64,000 bases of DNA from an uncultured Croceitalea sp. (GCA_947494805.1 CANLWK010000002.1:186001-250000); one strand, 5' to 3'. Shown: positions 45,101 through 52,527, numbered from the stretch's first letter. Made by a program: numbers and translations. Notes: generated by a model from the sequence alone, not told the origin.

Positions 45101-45953
45101 AACCCTTACCACCTGCCAGCCGGTCACGAATTTCGCCCCCAGAGCCTGTCGCCGCTCCATTAAAAGGTTCTACGGTGGTGGGGAAGTTGTGTGTCTCTGC
45201 TTTTAGGGACAGCACGGAATCAAATGTCGTTTCTTCGTAAAAATCAGGTTTATCGGCACTTTTGGGTGCGAACTGCACCACTTTAGGGCCTTTGATAAAG
45301 GCCACATTGTCTTTATAGGCCGAAACAATATCGTTCGGATGTTCTGATGAAGTCTTTTTGATAAGTTTGAACAACGAGGTCGGCATGGTCTCGCCGTCAA
45401 TAACAAAGGTGCCGTTAAAGATTTTGTGGCGGCAATGTTCAGAGTTTACCTGACTGAACCCAAAGACTTCAGAGTCGGTGAGTGGTCGATTCAATTTTTC
45501 AGCCAGTTGTTCTAAGTAGGCTACCTCTTCGTCGCTGAGGGCAAGGCCCTCTTGTTGGTTATAGGCAGCGATATCGGTGATGGGCAGGATGGGTTCTGGT
45601 GTCACCGCAATGGTATAAATATCTTGGTCGAGCCCGTCATACTTTTGCGAGAGCATGGGGTCAAAGTCGCTAAAGTCTTTGGTGACACTTTTAAATTCTT
45701 CAATACGAATGATGCCTTCAATGCCCATGTTTTGGGTAATTTCGGTTGCATTGGTGCTCCATGGGGTGACCATGGCAGCACGTGGCCCAATAAAAAAGGC
45801 GTCCAATGACGCCGCAGATGTGTTCGTTGCTCCCAAAACGATTTTGGGACAGGCAAACAACCAGATCAATTTTTGTTCGTTTTGAGGGGTAAGGTATTGG
45901 TTGGTTTGAACGGCAAAAACTTTGGTGTTGACGTCTCCAAAAAAATGAATCAT
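42186..45953 (-). CDS. purL: phosphoribosylformylglycinamidine synthase, large type
   Basis: The 1255-residue protein is the single-chain FGAM synthase. It has the N-terminal PurS-like region, the two AIRS-like ATP-binding halves (FSQVNSEHCRHKIFNG, HNFPTTVEPFNGAATGSGGE, IGGAAVSS-type loops) and the C-terminal glutaminase with the Cys in VGICNGCQLF and the His/Glu in PHIERSIFP. It makes FGAM in purine synthesis. Residues ~356-380 are encoded by a REP-like repeat inserted in frame between FEHTEN and LGYDKVIMQ. The protein is about 30 residues longer than I expect for relatives. It is followed by DinB and GNAT genes. Confidence 0.96.
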   Translation of the reverse strand: MIHFFGDVNTKVFAVQTNQYLTPQNEQKLIWLFACPKIVLGATNTSAASLDAFFIGPRAAMVTPWSTNATEITQNMGIEGIIRIEEFKSVTKDFSDFDPMLSQKYDGLDQDIYTIAVTPEPILPITDIAAYNQQEGLALSDEEVAYLEQLAEKLNRPLTDSEVFGFSQVNSEHCRHKIFNGTFVIDGETMPTSLFKLIKKTSSEHPNDIVSAYKDNVAFIKGPKVVQFAPKSADKPDFYEETTFDSVLSLKAETHNFPTTVEPFNGAATGSGGEIRDRLAGGKGSLPLAGTAVYMTSYSRLEENRNWEKAFPERPWLYQTPMDILIKASNGASDFGNKFGQPLIAGSVLTFEHTENVTLSPVEGSNIQGDKKVSTPLDLTVRLGYDKVIMQAGGIGYGKIEQALKDTPQKGDKIVILGGDNYRIGMGGAAVSSADTGEFESAIELNAVQRSNPEMQKRAANAIRGMVESHENAIVSIHDHGAGGHLNCLSELVEETGGKIDLDKLPVGDPTLSAKELIGNESQERMGLVIGNEDKALLQRIAERERSPMYEVGDVTGDQRFTFESATKGDKPMDLELSDMFGSSPKTIMNDNKITANYATPEYSLEHFHEYLEQLLQLEAVACKDWLTNKVDRCVGGRVAKQQCAGPLQLPLNNCGVMALDFKGKEGIATSIGHSPISGLIDPSAGSRNSIAEALTNIVWAPLKDGLQSVSLSANWMWPCKNKGEDARLYEAVKAVSEFSIALGINVPTGKDSLSMKQKYKDAEVIAPGTVVISAAANCNDITKVVEPILQKDGGAIYYVNLSQDSFKLGGSSFAQILNTIGDKAPTVTDAAYFKTAFNALQEVIRQGGIIAGHDIGSGGLITTLLELCFADNNLGANIDLSALGEPDVIKVLFSENSGVVVQIKDETVATALQNAGVALYNIGTVIEQPELQLENNGVEIGLNVTSLRDTWYKTSYLLDDKQTANGLAKDRYDNYKEQPLKYAFLTSAAFSNVAKQSPTKKPKAAILREKGSNSEREMANAMYLAGFDVKDVHMTDLISGRETLQDVQFLGAVGGFSNSDVLGSAKGWAGAIRYNERANKVIKDFFARPDTLSVGICNGCQLFMELNLINPDHETHGRMTYNDSGKHESNFTSVKIQKNNSVMLSSLEGSTLGVWISHGEGKFSLPNTEDQYDIVAKYGYKGYPANPNGSDFNTAMLCDSTGRHLVTMPHIERSIFPWNWAHYPKDRQDDIVSPWIQAFINAREWVEKNSYIQG
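44814..44886. repeat. 73-bp REP-like palindromic element inside purL
   Basis: The plus strand opens with TGTCAGGTCGAGCGGAGTAG and closes with CGACTGGGCTCAGGGTGACA. The two ends are imperfect inverted copies (TGTCA..., GAGC, AGT.GA shared), with the CGAGCGGAGT/CTGAGCCCAGTCGAAGG wording typical of dispersed bacterial REP-type repeats. It is read through in the purL frame, giving NVTLSPVEGSNIQGDKK and VSTPLDLTV with no stop. Confidence 0.75.
45831..45849. repeat. perfect hairpin inside purL
   Basis: The arms tcccaaaa and ttttggga are exactly complementary around a cga loop. They encode residues near 35-41, where the protein seems to have a few extra residues (LGATNTSAAS) compared with my memory of relatives. 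It may be coincidence. Confidence 0.3.
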
Positions 45954-45984
45954 AGTGGCGTACTGCGTTACAAATTTGAAAACG

Positions 45985-45992
45985 CAAATTTA
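45985..45992 (-). promoter_or_regulatory. probable -7 box (TAAATTTG) of purL
   Basis: The minus strand has an exact TAnnTTTG element 32 bp before the purL ATG. The -33 element is not clear. Confidence 0.45.
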
Positions 45993-46088
45993 CGATTTTT
46001 CACTGCCTTTTAAGAGTAGGTCTGTAAACAGTTTTTAACGGGAATTGTTGATAGCTTTTAGTGAATCGTGAAGCTATGTTGCACCACT

Positions 46089-46427
46089 TCATTTTGAAGC
46101 ATTTTGTTTAAATACTTTTAGATGCAGGTGAATGGTAACAATTAAAAATAGAAACATACATGGAAAACCGTAATAGGACATTAATAGGAACGGGAAGAGC
46201 CATACAATGCCTGAAATGATCAATACGGCGATTAACCAAGAATGTACATTAGTTTTGAGAGCTAACATAAGGTTTGTAATTATACTGACAATACCAAAAC
46301 CCCAAGCGATATAAAATAGATTGGTATAATCAGTACTACGATTTTCAAAGACCAGAATAAATATCAAAAGAAGGTAGCTTAGTATCAGCGCTGACAGCGC
46401 GGTTAATCGGATGTACTTTACATTCAT
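46089..46427 (-). CDS. small membrane protein, unknown
   Basis: The 112-residue protein has four predicted membrane helices (LTALSALILSYLLLIFIL, LFYIAWGFGIVSIITNLML, WLIAVLIISGIVWLFPFLL, FLFLIVTIHLHL) with short loops and a basic tail. I do not recognise a family. Its ATG overlaps the stop of a short upstream open frame by 4 bases, suggesting coupled translation. It is isolated between purL and the DUF983 gene. Confidence 0.55.
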   Translation of the reverse strand: MNVKYIRLTALSALILSYLLLIFILVFENRSTDYTNLFYIAWGFGIVSIITNLMLALKTNVHSWLIAVLIISGIVWLFPFLLMSYYGFPCMFLFLIVTIHLHLKVFKQNASK

Positions 46428-46552
46428 TTTTTGGTTTTTGAATTCGGTTGAGTGAATAGGAGGGTTGTGTCCAATAATAGGAACAGCAAAAGACTATAGG
46501 TGTTGGTTCTTTTCATTAATTGACGCTTTGTTTCTTGGTTAGTTAGGCTCAT
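46424..46552 (-). CDS. possible 42-residue single-helix membrane peptide
   Basis: From ATG 46552 the frame encodes a basic N-terminus (MSLTNQETKRQLMKR), one hydrophobic stretch (TYSLLLFLLLDTTLLF) and a basic tail (SKTKK). It joins the next gene by an ATGA overlap, the main argument that it is real. No family is recognised, and the start could be 36 bases later. Confidence 0.35.
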   Translation of the reverse strand: MSLTNQETKRQLMKRTNTYSLLLFLLLDTTLLFTQPNSKTKK

Positions 46553-46765
46553 TAAAAATAAGAATTTGCAAAGCTGATATACTCTAAATAAATTTAAAAC
46601 TGATAGATTTTTTGTCCATCTGGTTGTTTTTTGAGGTTCCTGATGGGTTACCATGGGTACTATCAAGATGTATTACAAACCTATATATTGTCATAAGTTC
46701 TTTAGATTGTATTTATGTTTAAAGACAATTGTAGTGGGTTAATTTTAAGCTCAAATAGTACAACT

Positions 46766-47155
46766 ATGGATATTAAAGGAAATAAATTGTTTAGCATTTT
46801 AACAGGGTCATGCCCAAGATGTCAACAAGAATCTATGTATACCCACAAAAACCCCTATGTTTTGAACAAGGTTTTTTCAATGCATGAAAAATGTTCGCAT
46901 TGTGGTCAAAAATATAAGATTGAACCTTCGTTCTTCTTTGGCGCTATGTATACGAGCTACGGTATTGGCGTTGCTCTTGGTGTAGCCACTTTTATTATCG
47001 TCAAATTGTTTTTGGGGGTTGCACTGTTGCCAACCTTTGCCAGTATTGCAGTGGTCTTGTTGTTGCTATATCCGGTTATTGCCCGTTTGGGAAGAAATGT
47101 ATGGATTAGCTTTTTTATTCCTTACCAAGGGCTTCCAGAAGTCAAAAATGGGTGA
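46766..47155 (+). CDS. DUF983 membrane protein
   Basis: The 129-residue protein has the DUF983 layout: an N-terminal zinc-ribbon-like pair CPRCQQ and CSHCGQKY, then two membrane helices (YTSYGIGVALGVATFIIV and IAVVLLLLYPVIARLG). The family role is unknown. ATG 46766 (MDIKGNKLFS) is preferred over an upstream ATG because it begins just before the conserved region. It is monocistronic. Confidence 0.8.
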   Translation: MDIKGNKLFSILTGSCPRCQQESMYTHKNPYVLNKVFSMHEKCSHCGQKYKIEPSFFFGAMYTSYGIGVALGVATFIIVKLFLGVALLPTFASIAVVLLLLYPVIARLGRNVWISFFIPYQGLPEVKNG

Positions 47156-47405
47156 TTGGTACTGTCTTCAAAGTACGAAATAAGCCTTAAAAGATCCTCT
47201 TATATAGAACAAACCCTTGATTAAGATTTTTGTCCGTAATCGGAGGAGCTCTTATGTTGTATTGGTTGCGCTGTCCATTTTGTTTAGGTGGAAAACAAGT
47301 TCAAAGAATCAAAAGCCTTTTATAGAAGTTTTAGCTTTCGAGTCAAACTGCTTGTGTTTTACATTACATACCCTTTCTGTCTTTTGCTGACGCACTTGTG
47401 TTCGC
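47156..47405. other. intergenic stretch without a supported gene
   Basis: A minus-strand open frame (47309-47521) crosses this part and the next two repeats but shows no family match and low-complexity basic composition. I see no promoter, terminator or RNA gene. Confidence 0.4.
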
Positions 47406-47466
47406 CGCTGCGTTGATTTCTGGGAAAGCTTCAAAAAGAACCTTGAAAACCTTTTATTTAAAAAAT
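47406..47466. repeat. dispersed ~60-bp block, copy A
   Basis: This block aligns by eye over its full length with 49407-49465, with about three quarters of positions equal and two small gaps; shared parts include cgctNcgtt, gaaag, aaaagaa and atttaa. Both copies lie on the far side of a heptamer array that abuts the stop of a minus-strand gene. Confidence 0.5.
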
Positions 47467-47502
47467 GGTCAATGGTAGTATTCATCGGAAAAGCTATTTT
47501 CT

Positions 47503-47544
47503 TAAGTAGCTCAATACTCAATACTCACTGCTACCATCGACCAC
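47503..47544. repeat. 7-bp-period array at the 3' end of the SDR gene
   Basis: The heptamers taagtag, ctcaata, ctcaata, ctcactg, ctaccat and cgaccac keep a constant phase. The array ends 6 bp before the SDR stop codon. Confidence 0.55.
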
Positions 47545-47550
47545 CATTCG

Positions 47551-48312
47551 CTAAATAAACATTCCACCAGAGGCTTCAATGCGCTGTCCGTTGACCCATG
47601 CCGCATCATCAGAACACAAGAAGGCGACCACTCCACCAATATCAGTGCTTTCACCTACACGGCCAAGGGCGGTCATTGAGGCGATGATATCTACCACCTG
47701 AGGTGCTTGTTCAAACCGTTCTTTGTTGAAATCGGTATTGATGGCTCCGGGAGCGACCGTGTTCGCTTTGATTTTGCGTCCGCCAAGTTCTTTGGCCAGG
47801 TATCTGGTATAAACCTCAATAGCACCTTTTATGGCTCCATAGGCAGAATATCCCGGAAGCGAGAAACGTGCCAATCCACTTGAAATATTGACAATACCCC
47901 CACCATCATTGAGCACGGGCAATAGTTGTTGTGTCAAAAAGTAGACTCCTTTGAAATGTACGTTCATCAACTCATCAAAAGCTTCTTCTGTCGTATCAGT
48001 GACCATGCCATGGTGTCCGAATCCTGCGTTGTTGACCAGATAGTCAATAGTTGTGGTTTTCCACTCTTTTTTCAAGCGATTTGTCAGTTCGGTGGCGAAA
48101 AGTGCAAATGACCCACTATCTCGCGTATCAAGCTGTAAGGCGATGGACCGTCCGCCAACTTCGGTAATCTGTTTTTGAGTATCGCTGGCCGCATCGGTGT
48201 TCGAGTGATAGGTGATGACGATGTTCAGTCCTTTTTTTGCCAAACTAATGGCCATATCCCTACCCAAACCTCTACTGCCTCCAGTAATCAATACAACTTT
48301 TTTAGTATCCAT
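47551..48312 (-). CDS. SDR-family oxidoreductase
   Basis: The 253-residue protein is a classical short-chain dehydrogenase: nucleotide motif TGGSRGLG at about residues 10-17, NNAGFG, the Ser-Tyr-Lys active site with YSAYGAIK at about 155-162, and the ending NGQRIEASGGMFI. The Arg following the Gly motif suggests NADPH use. The substrate is unknown. ATG 48312 is chosen since it starts at the first strand. The AraC regulator gene upstream in the same direction is separated by 86 bp and is a likely regulator. Confidence 0.87.
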   Translation of the reverse strand: MDTKKVVLITGGSRGLGRDMAISLAKKGLNIVITYHSNTDAASDTQKQITEVGGRSIALQLDTRDSGSFALFATELTNRLKKEWKTTTIDYLVNNAGFGHHGMVTDTTEEAFDELMNVHFKGVYFLTQQLLPVLNDGGGIVNISSGLARFSLPGYSAYGAIKGAIEVYTRYLAKELGGRKIKANTVAPGAINTDFNKERFEQAPQVVDIIASMTALGRVGESTDIGGVVAFLCSDDAAWVNGQRIEASGGMFI

Positions 48313-48398
48313 GTTTTTAGTTTTTAAATTGAACACTACAAAGTTCTGGAACAGGCCTAGCCCTAGGTTTGCAAGATGAACATCAATAGTTGCAAAAA

Positions 48399-49307
48399 TC
48401 AAACAATTTCTAACTTGCGAAATGCGGCGGGGGAATGGTTGGTGTGTTTTTTAAAGAAATTAAAGAAGTGCGCCGTTTCTTCAAACCCTAGGGAATGCGC
48501 AATTTCAGCAATGTTCCAAGTGGTATGTTTGGTGAGTATTTTTGCTTCTTGAAGAATTCGCTCTGAAATTAATTTTGAGGTATTCTTTTGTACCACCTCT
48601 TTTAAGGCCCTGTTCAAATGGTTGACATGCACACTAAGATGGTCAGCGAACTCTGAGGCCGTCTTGAGTCGAATACGCTGCATAGGACTTTCTATTGGGA
48701 ATTGCCTTTCTAGAAGTTCCATGAACAGCCCAGATATACGCTCAGAGGCGTTGGAGTGCTTGCCTAAATCTAAATGTGCTGGTTGAAACTTTTGTGCGGT
48801 ATGGATCAATTCAAAGACCAGATTACGCAACAGGTCGTATTTGTATGTGTAGTCTGATTCTATCTCTTTGAACATTCGCTGAAAAATGGGGGTTATGGCC
48901 TCTAATTGTGCTGAAGTCAATTGAAATACTGGATTACCATTGGGCTGAAAAACGGGATATTGGGTCAAGTTACCGAACTGATGGAAAAAGGCTTCGGTGA
49001 ACACACAAAAATATCCCGTAAGCTGATCGTCTAACTGCTCCCAATTATACGGTATCTGCGGATTTGAAAAAACGATGACTTGTTCTTCTACCCTTACGAT
49101 TTTATCGGCATAATGTACCTTGCTCTTGCCTTTGACCAGACTTATCTTAAAATAGTCTCGGCGATTAAAGGGCATGGGTTTGGGTTTTGGTCCTGCAAAC
49201 TCATCGAGCTTGAAGACATTGAAATGACCGATGCCCGTACGCACGTTCTCAGGTACATATTGATTGGTGGAAGCATAGAAATCTTCTAGGGATACTTTTT
49301 TCTCCAT
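48399..49307 (-). CDS. AraC-family transcriptional regulator
   Basis: The 302-residue protein has an N-terminal cupin-like sensing domain (RRDYFKISLVKGKSKVHYADK ...) and a C-terminal AraC DNA-binding domain with two helix-turn-helices (FADHLSVHVNHLNRALKEV; IAEIAHSLGFEETAHFFNFF) and the ending HSPAAFRK. Bacteroidota pairs of this type usually regulate the neighbouring oxidoreductase. The intergenic region before the SDR gene has an inverted cctag-cc-ctagg at about 48358-48369 that could be an operator, weakly supported. Confidence 0.88.
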   Translation of the reverse strand: MEKKVSLEDFYASTNQYVPENVRTGIGHFNVFKLDEFAGPKPKPMPFNRRDYFKISLVKGKSKVHYADKIVRVEEQVIVFSNPQIPYNWEQLDDQLTGYFCVFTEAFFHQFGNLTQYPVFQPNGNPVFQLTSAQLEAITPIFQRMFKEIESDYTYKYDLLRNLVFELIHTAQKFQPAHLDLGKHSNASERISGLFMELLERQFPIESPMQRIRLKTASEFADHLSVHVNHLNRALKEVVQKNTSKLISERILQEAKILTKHTTWNIAEIAHSLGFEETAHFFNFFKKHTNHSPAAFRKLEIV

Positions 49308-49406
49308 GGACCAAATTTATAAAAATCAAATAATTGTTCTAGCTTCTAAGAATTTTTGAATTGACTGCAAAGAAAAACAGATCGATTAAATCACATTGCC
49401 TTTGTA

Positions 49407-49465
49407 CGCTTCGTTTGTTTTGAGAAAGTTTTGAAAAGAATCATGAAACTTCTCATTTAAGAAAG
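49407..49465. repeat. dispersed ~60-bp block, copy B
   Basis: It is the diverged partner of 47406-47466. On the minus strand both encode a short F-L-N-(K/E)-(R/K)-F stretch in one frame, but neither copy has an intact gene. Confidence 0.5.
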
Positions 49466-49493
49466 TAACTAGCGGCAAAGGCTTTTTTTATCA

Positions 49494-49539
49494 ATAACTG
49501 ACTACTGACTACTGACTACTGACTACTGACCACTGATTA
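49494..49539. repeat. 7-bp tandem array at the 3' end of rsmB
   Basis: Units are ataactg, four exact copies of actactg (49501-49528), accactg and a partial attac. This is the most regular of the heptamer arrays. It ends 8 bp before the rsmB stop codon. Confidence 0.85.
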
Positions 49540-49547
49540 CCCCTCCT

Positions 49548-50759
49548 TTAGTTTTTCGATAACAAGGCCATATAAAACCCATCATAGCCATGTTCGGAAG
49601 CGTAAATATTCTGTTCTTTTTCGAACGTGAAGGCCTTACCTTCTTCAGAGGACAGAAATGATTGTACCTGTTCCGTATTTTCCTCTGGAAGAATGGAACA
49701 CGTGGCATAGACCATTTTGCCGCCGGGTTTGACGATTTTGGAGTACCGTCTTAAGATATCTTGTTGCACCCCTTTTATCTTTTCTAAAAACTCAGGTTGT
49801 AGCTTCCATTTTGAATCAGGATTTCTTCGGATGACCCCAAGTCCTGAACAAGGGGCATCAAGCAATAGACGGTCGGCAGAATTATAGAGTTTTTTGATGA
49901 CTTTGGTTGATTCGATAGCCCGTGTTTCCACATTATGGACCCCGTTTCTTCGGGTTCGCGCCTTTAACTTTTTGAGCTTGCTTTCGTAAATGTCCAGAGC
50001 CAATAACTGTCCCTTGTTTTCCATCAACGAAGCCAAGTGTAAGGTTTTGCCACCAGCTCCGGCACAGGCATCAACCACGCGTTGGCCCGGCGCTACGTCG
50101 AGGTATGGTGCGACAAGTTGTGATGACGCATCTTGTACCTCAAACAGTCCATTTTTAAAGGCTTGTGTGGTAAAAACGTTCTTGCGCTCGACCAATTTCA
50201 AGGCGTCCTTCACCCCGGAAATGGTTTCAGTCTCAATCTCTTCGCCCTTTAAGGCAAGTCTCAATTCTTGTTTTGTCGTCCGCAGGGTATTGGTTCGTAA
50301 AATGACTTCGGCCTGTGCATTTAGAGCAGCGATTTCTTTCGTCCAAAGTGCTTTGCCCAATGCCTTCTCACCTAGGGTGTCCATCCAATCAGGAACCGAC
50401 TCACGAAACTTACGGACTTTTGAAAGTTCATCGAAACGTCCTTTGATGCGTCGCACCGGGGTATCTTCCAATTGTTTCCAATCTGGTAATTGAATGCCCC
50501 GTAGCACGCACCATACGGCAAACAAACGGAACAGATTTTGACGGGAATAGGGGGCATTCACTTCGGCAATCTCGGCATAGAGCCGTTTCCATCGTACAAT
50601 ATCATACGTGGTTTCAGCAATAAAGCCGCGGTCACGGGCGCCCCAACGTTTGTCGTAACGTAACACCTTTTCTATAACCTTATCTGCATATTCGTTTTCG
50701 TTGAATATGAGATTGAGGGCATCAATAACGGCAAATACCAAGTTTCTGTGTAATCGCAT
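49548..50759 (-). CDS. RsmB/NOP-family RNA (cytosine-5) methyltransferase
   Basis: The 403-residue protein has an N-terminal NusB-like RNA-binding part (residues ~1-145) and a SAM-dependent RNA m5C methyltransferase domain: DACAGAGGKTLHLASL, DAPCSGLGVIRRNPD with the motif IV Cys near residue 305, and YATCSILPEENTEQV with the nucleophilic Cys near residue 353. It fits RsmB, which methylates C967 of 16S rRNA, or a close paralogue. Monocistronic. A good -7 box precedes it. Confidence 0.9.
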   Translation of the reverse strand: MRLHRNLVFAVIDALNLIFNENEYADKVIEKVLRYDKRWGARDRGFIAETTYDIVRWKRLYAEIAEVNAPYSRQNLFRLFAVWCVLRGIQLPDWKQLEDTPVRRIKGRFDELSKVRKFRESVPDWMDTLGEKALGKALWTKEIAALNAQAEVILRTNTLRTTKQELRLALKGEEIETETISGVKDALKLVERKNVFTTQAFKNGLFEVQDASSQLVAPYLDVAPGQRVVDACAGAGGKTLHLASLMENKGQLLALDIYESKLKKLKARTRRNGVHNVETRAIESTKVIKKLYNSADRLLLDAPCSGLGVIRRNPDSKWKLQPEFLEKIKGVQQDILRRYSKIVKPGGKMVYATCSILPEENTEQVQSFLSSEEGKAFTFEKEQNIYASEHGYDGFYMALLSKN

Positions 50760-50777
50760 GAGCTAAAAATCAGTGTG

Positions 50778-50785
50778 CAAAGGTA
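50778..50785 (-). promoter_or_regulatory. probable -7 box (TACCTTTG) of the rsmB gene
   Basis: An exact TAnnTTTG match on the minus strand lies 19 bp before the rsmB ATG. No clear -33 TTG is seen. Confidence 0.5.
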
Positions 50786-50817
50786 GGTATACTTGGTAGT
50801 ATTTTCTTTATCCATTT

Positions 50818-50921
50818 TGTCATTTCGAATCTCTAACCCGAGGTATTGGAGGTATGGGTGAGAAACCTCACAAGATTTGGCAATGGCCCCAAAAGTTTGC
50901 AGGATTCATCTCGGAATGACA
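50818..50921. repeat. 104-bp REP/MITE-like element
   Basis: The stretch opens with TGTCATTTCGA and closes with TCGGAATGACA, inverted copies that match in 10 of 11 positions. The inside (gtgagaaacctcac, gattcatctcgg) resembles widespread bacterial REP-type wording. It lies between divergent genes and encodes nothing. Confidence 0.7.
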
Positions 50922-50994
50922 GTTACAATGATGAATTTCTTGTTGAAAAAGAGAAGTGGCGGTAAGGATGCTTATTTTTGAGAAAACCTAAGGA

Positions 50995-52029
50995 ATGAAA
51001 AAAAGCCTTTACGCTTTACTGCTTTGTACGCTGTTTTTTTCTTGTACGGAACAAAAGCAATCACATGACTACACTGTTGTAACCATCGAAACAATATTTG
51101 AAGATTCGGTCAGTATACGGGCCATTGAATTTTTAGATGCAAATACATTGGCTTTTGCGGGTAGCAAAGGCATTTATGGAACTGTTGACCTTCAGACCGG
51201 AAAAACCCGAACGAACACTATGGTGCATGATTCCTTATTACCAGAATTTCGAGCAGTGGCCCATACGAATGCCGATTTTTTTATGCTCTCAGTGGCGGAT
51301 CCCGCGCTGTTGTACAAAACTGGGGACAACGGAAAAATGGAACTGGTCTACAAAGAAGAAGGTGAGGGAGTTTTCTACGATGCGATGCAATTTTGGAACG
51401 ATCAAGAGGGCATTGCCATAGGGGATACCACGAAAGGATGCTTATCAATTATTATTACCCGTGATGGTGGCCAAACATGGAACAGGCTTTCGTGCAACCA
51501 ACTTCCGGAATCAATTGGGAACGAGGGTGCCTTTGCGGCCAGTAACACCAATATTGAGCTTATAGGCGACCACACCTGGATTGCCACCACTGGTGGACGC
51601 TTATTGTTTTCTGCCGATAGGGGATTGACCTGGACCGTTCAAAAAACGCCCATCATCAAGGACAAAGAAACGCAAGGTATCTACTCCATCGATTTTTATG
51701 ACCTGAATAATGGTTATGGCATCGGTGGTGATTTTACGGAGCCCGATGCCAATAAAGCGAATAAGATAACCACAACCAACGGTGGCACCTCATGGTCGTC
51801 CATTGCTGATGGGCAAGCCCCAGGTTATAAAAGTTGTGTACAGTACATTCCTAATTCAGGAAGCCAAGATTTGATTGCTGTAGGATTCACAGGTGTCACC
51901 TATTCTAACGATCAGGGTGCATCATGGAAGGAACTGACTGACGAAGGTTTTTATACCATTCGATTTTTGGACAAGAAAACAGCTTATGCCGCCGGAAAGT
52001 ATCGTATTGCCAAGCTGACCTTTCAATAA
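50995..52029 (+). CDS. Asp-box (BNR) propeller lipoprotein, Ycf48-like
   Basis: The 344-residue protein has a lipoprotein signal with lipobox LFFSC and repeated Asp-box motifs of the S-x-D-x-G-x-T-W kind: TRDGGQTWNRL, SADRGLTWTVQ, TTNGGTSWSSI and SNDQGASWKEL. These belong to a beta-propeller related to the photosystem assembly factor Ycf48 and to sialidase-like folds, but no catalytic residues for a sialidase are evident. It probably sits at the outer membrane. Monocistronic; function unknown. Confidence 0.8.
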   Translation: MKKSLYALLLCTLFFSCTEQKQSHDYTVVTIETIFEDSVSIRAIEFLDANTLAFAGSKGIYGTVDLQTGKTRTNTMVHDSLLPEFRAVAHTNADFFMLSVADPALLYKTGDNGKMELVYKEEGEGVFYDAMQFWNDQEGIAIGDTTKGCLSIIITRDGGQTWNRLSCNQLPESIGNEGAFAASNTNIELIGDHTWIATTGGRLLFSADRGLTWTVQKTPIIKDKETQGIYSIDFYDLNNGYGIGGDFTEPDANKANKITTTNGGTSWSSIADGQAPGYKSCVQYIPNSGSQDLIAVGFTGVTYSNDQGASWKELTDEGFYTIRFLDKKTAYAAGKYRIAKLTFQ

Positions 52030-52118
52030 AAAAGAGACTGCATAATAGTACCTGACATATCAAGTTCAAGTACCTTTAAACAGCATCTATGTGCAAAAAG
52101 AATTATCCGACCAAAAAA

Positions 52119-52469
52119 CTAGACATTGACCACGACAAAATGGCGTCCTGATTTTTTATACCAAATCCCTTTGTATTTATATAACTTCCTACCATTCAAG
52201 ACCACCACTTTATTTCCCCTTGGCAGTGTTCGTACCTTGATACCTATAGGTGCACCAACGACCACATATTTTCTACCTCGGGCTTTGTACCAAATACCAT
52301 TGGAAAAATAAAAATTTGTGCGATTGTGAACAAAAACTTTTGGTTGGGTAACGGTGGTTACCACAGTACCATGTTTCGGATAAACACGAACTACTTTTCT
52401 TTGGGCCTGCGTCATCACAATTGAACCTAAAAGCGCCAATGTCAATAGTACAGTCTTTACATTTTTCAT
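52119..52469 (-). CDS. small secreted basic protein with two GIWYK repeats
   Basis: The 116-residue protein has a signal peptide (MKNVKTVLLTLALLGSIVMTQAQ) and an internal duplication: FYFSNGIWYKARGRKYVVV and LYKYKGIWYKKSGRHFVVV, with a basic, Val-rich linker. It resembles the DUF6515-type envelope proteins of Bacteroidota, with unknown role. ATG 52469 is chosen because the longer frame would run through a terminator. It lies downstream of the ECF sigma operon on the same strand but beyond the terminator, so it is transcribed separately. Confidence 0.65.
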   Translation of the reverse strand: MKNVKTVLLTLALLGSIVMTQAQRKVVRVYPKHGTVVTTVTQPKVFVHNRTNFYFSNGIWYKARGRKYVVVGAPIGIKVRTLPRGNKVVVLNGRKLYKYKGIWYKKSGRHFVVVNV

Positions 52470-52527
52470 AACTAGATTTTTATGGGTTTCTGTATTTATG
52501 ACCTTTCTACTTGCAATAGGTTTAACC

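Noticed and set aside
47309-47521. 70-codon minus-strand open frame before the SDR gene
   Set aside because: It crosses a dispersed repeat block and a heptamer array, has a basic low-complexity composition and no family match; the similar block at 49.4 kb has stops in the same frame.
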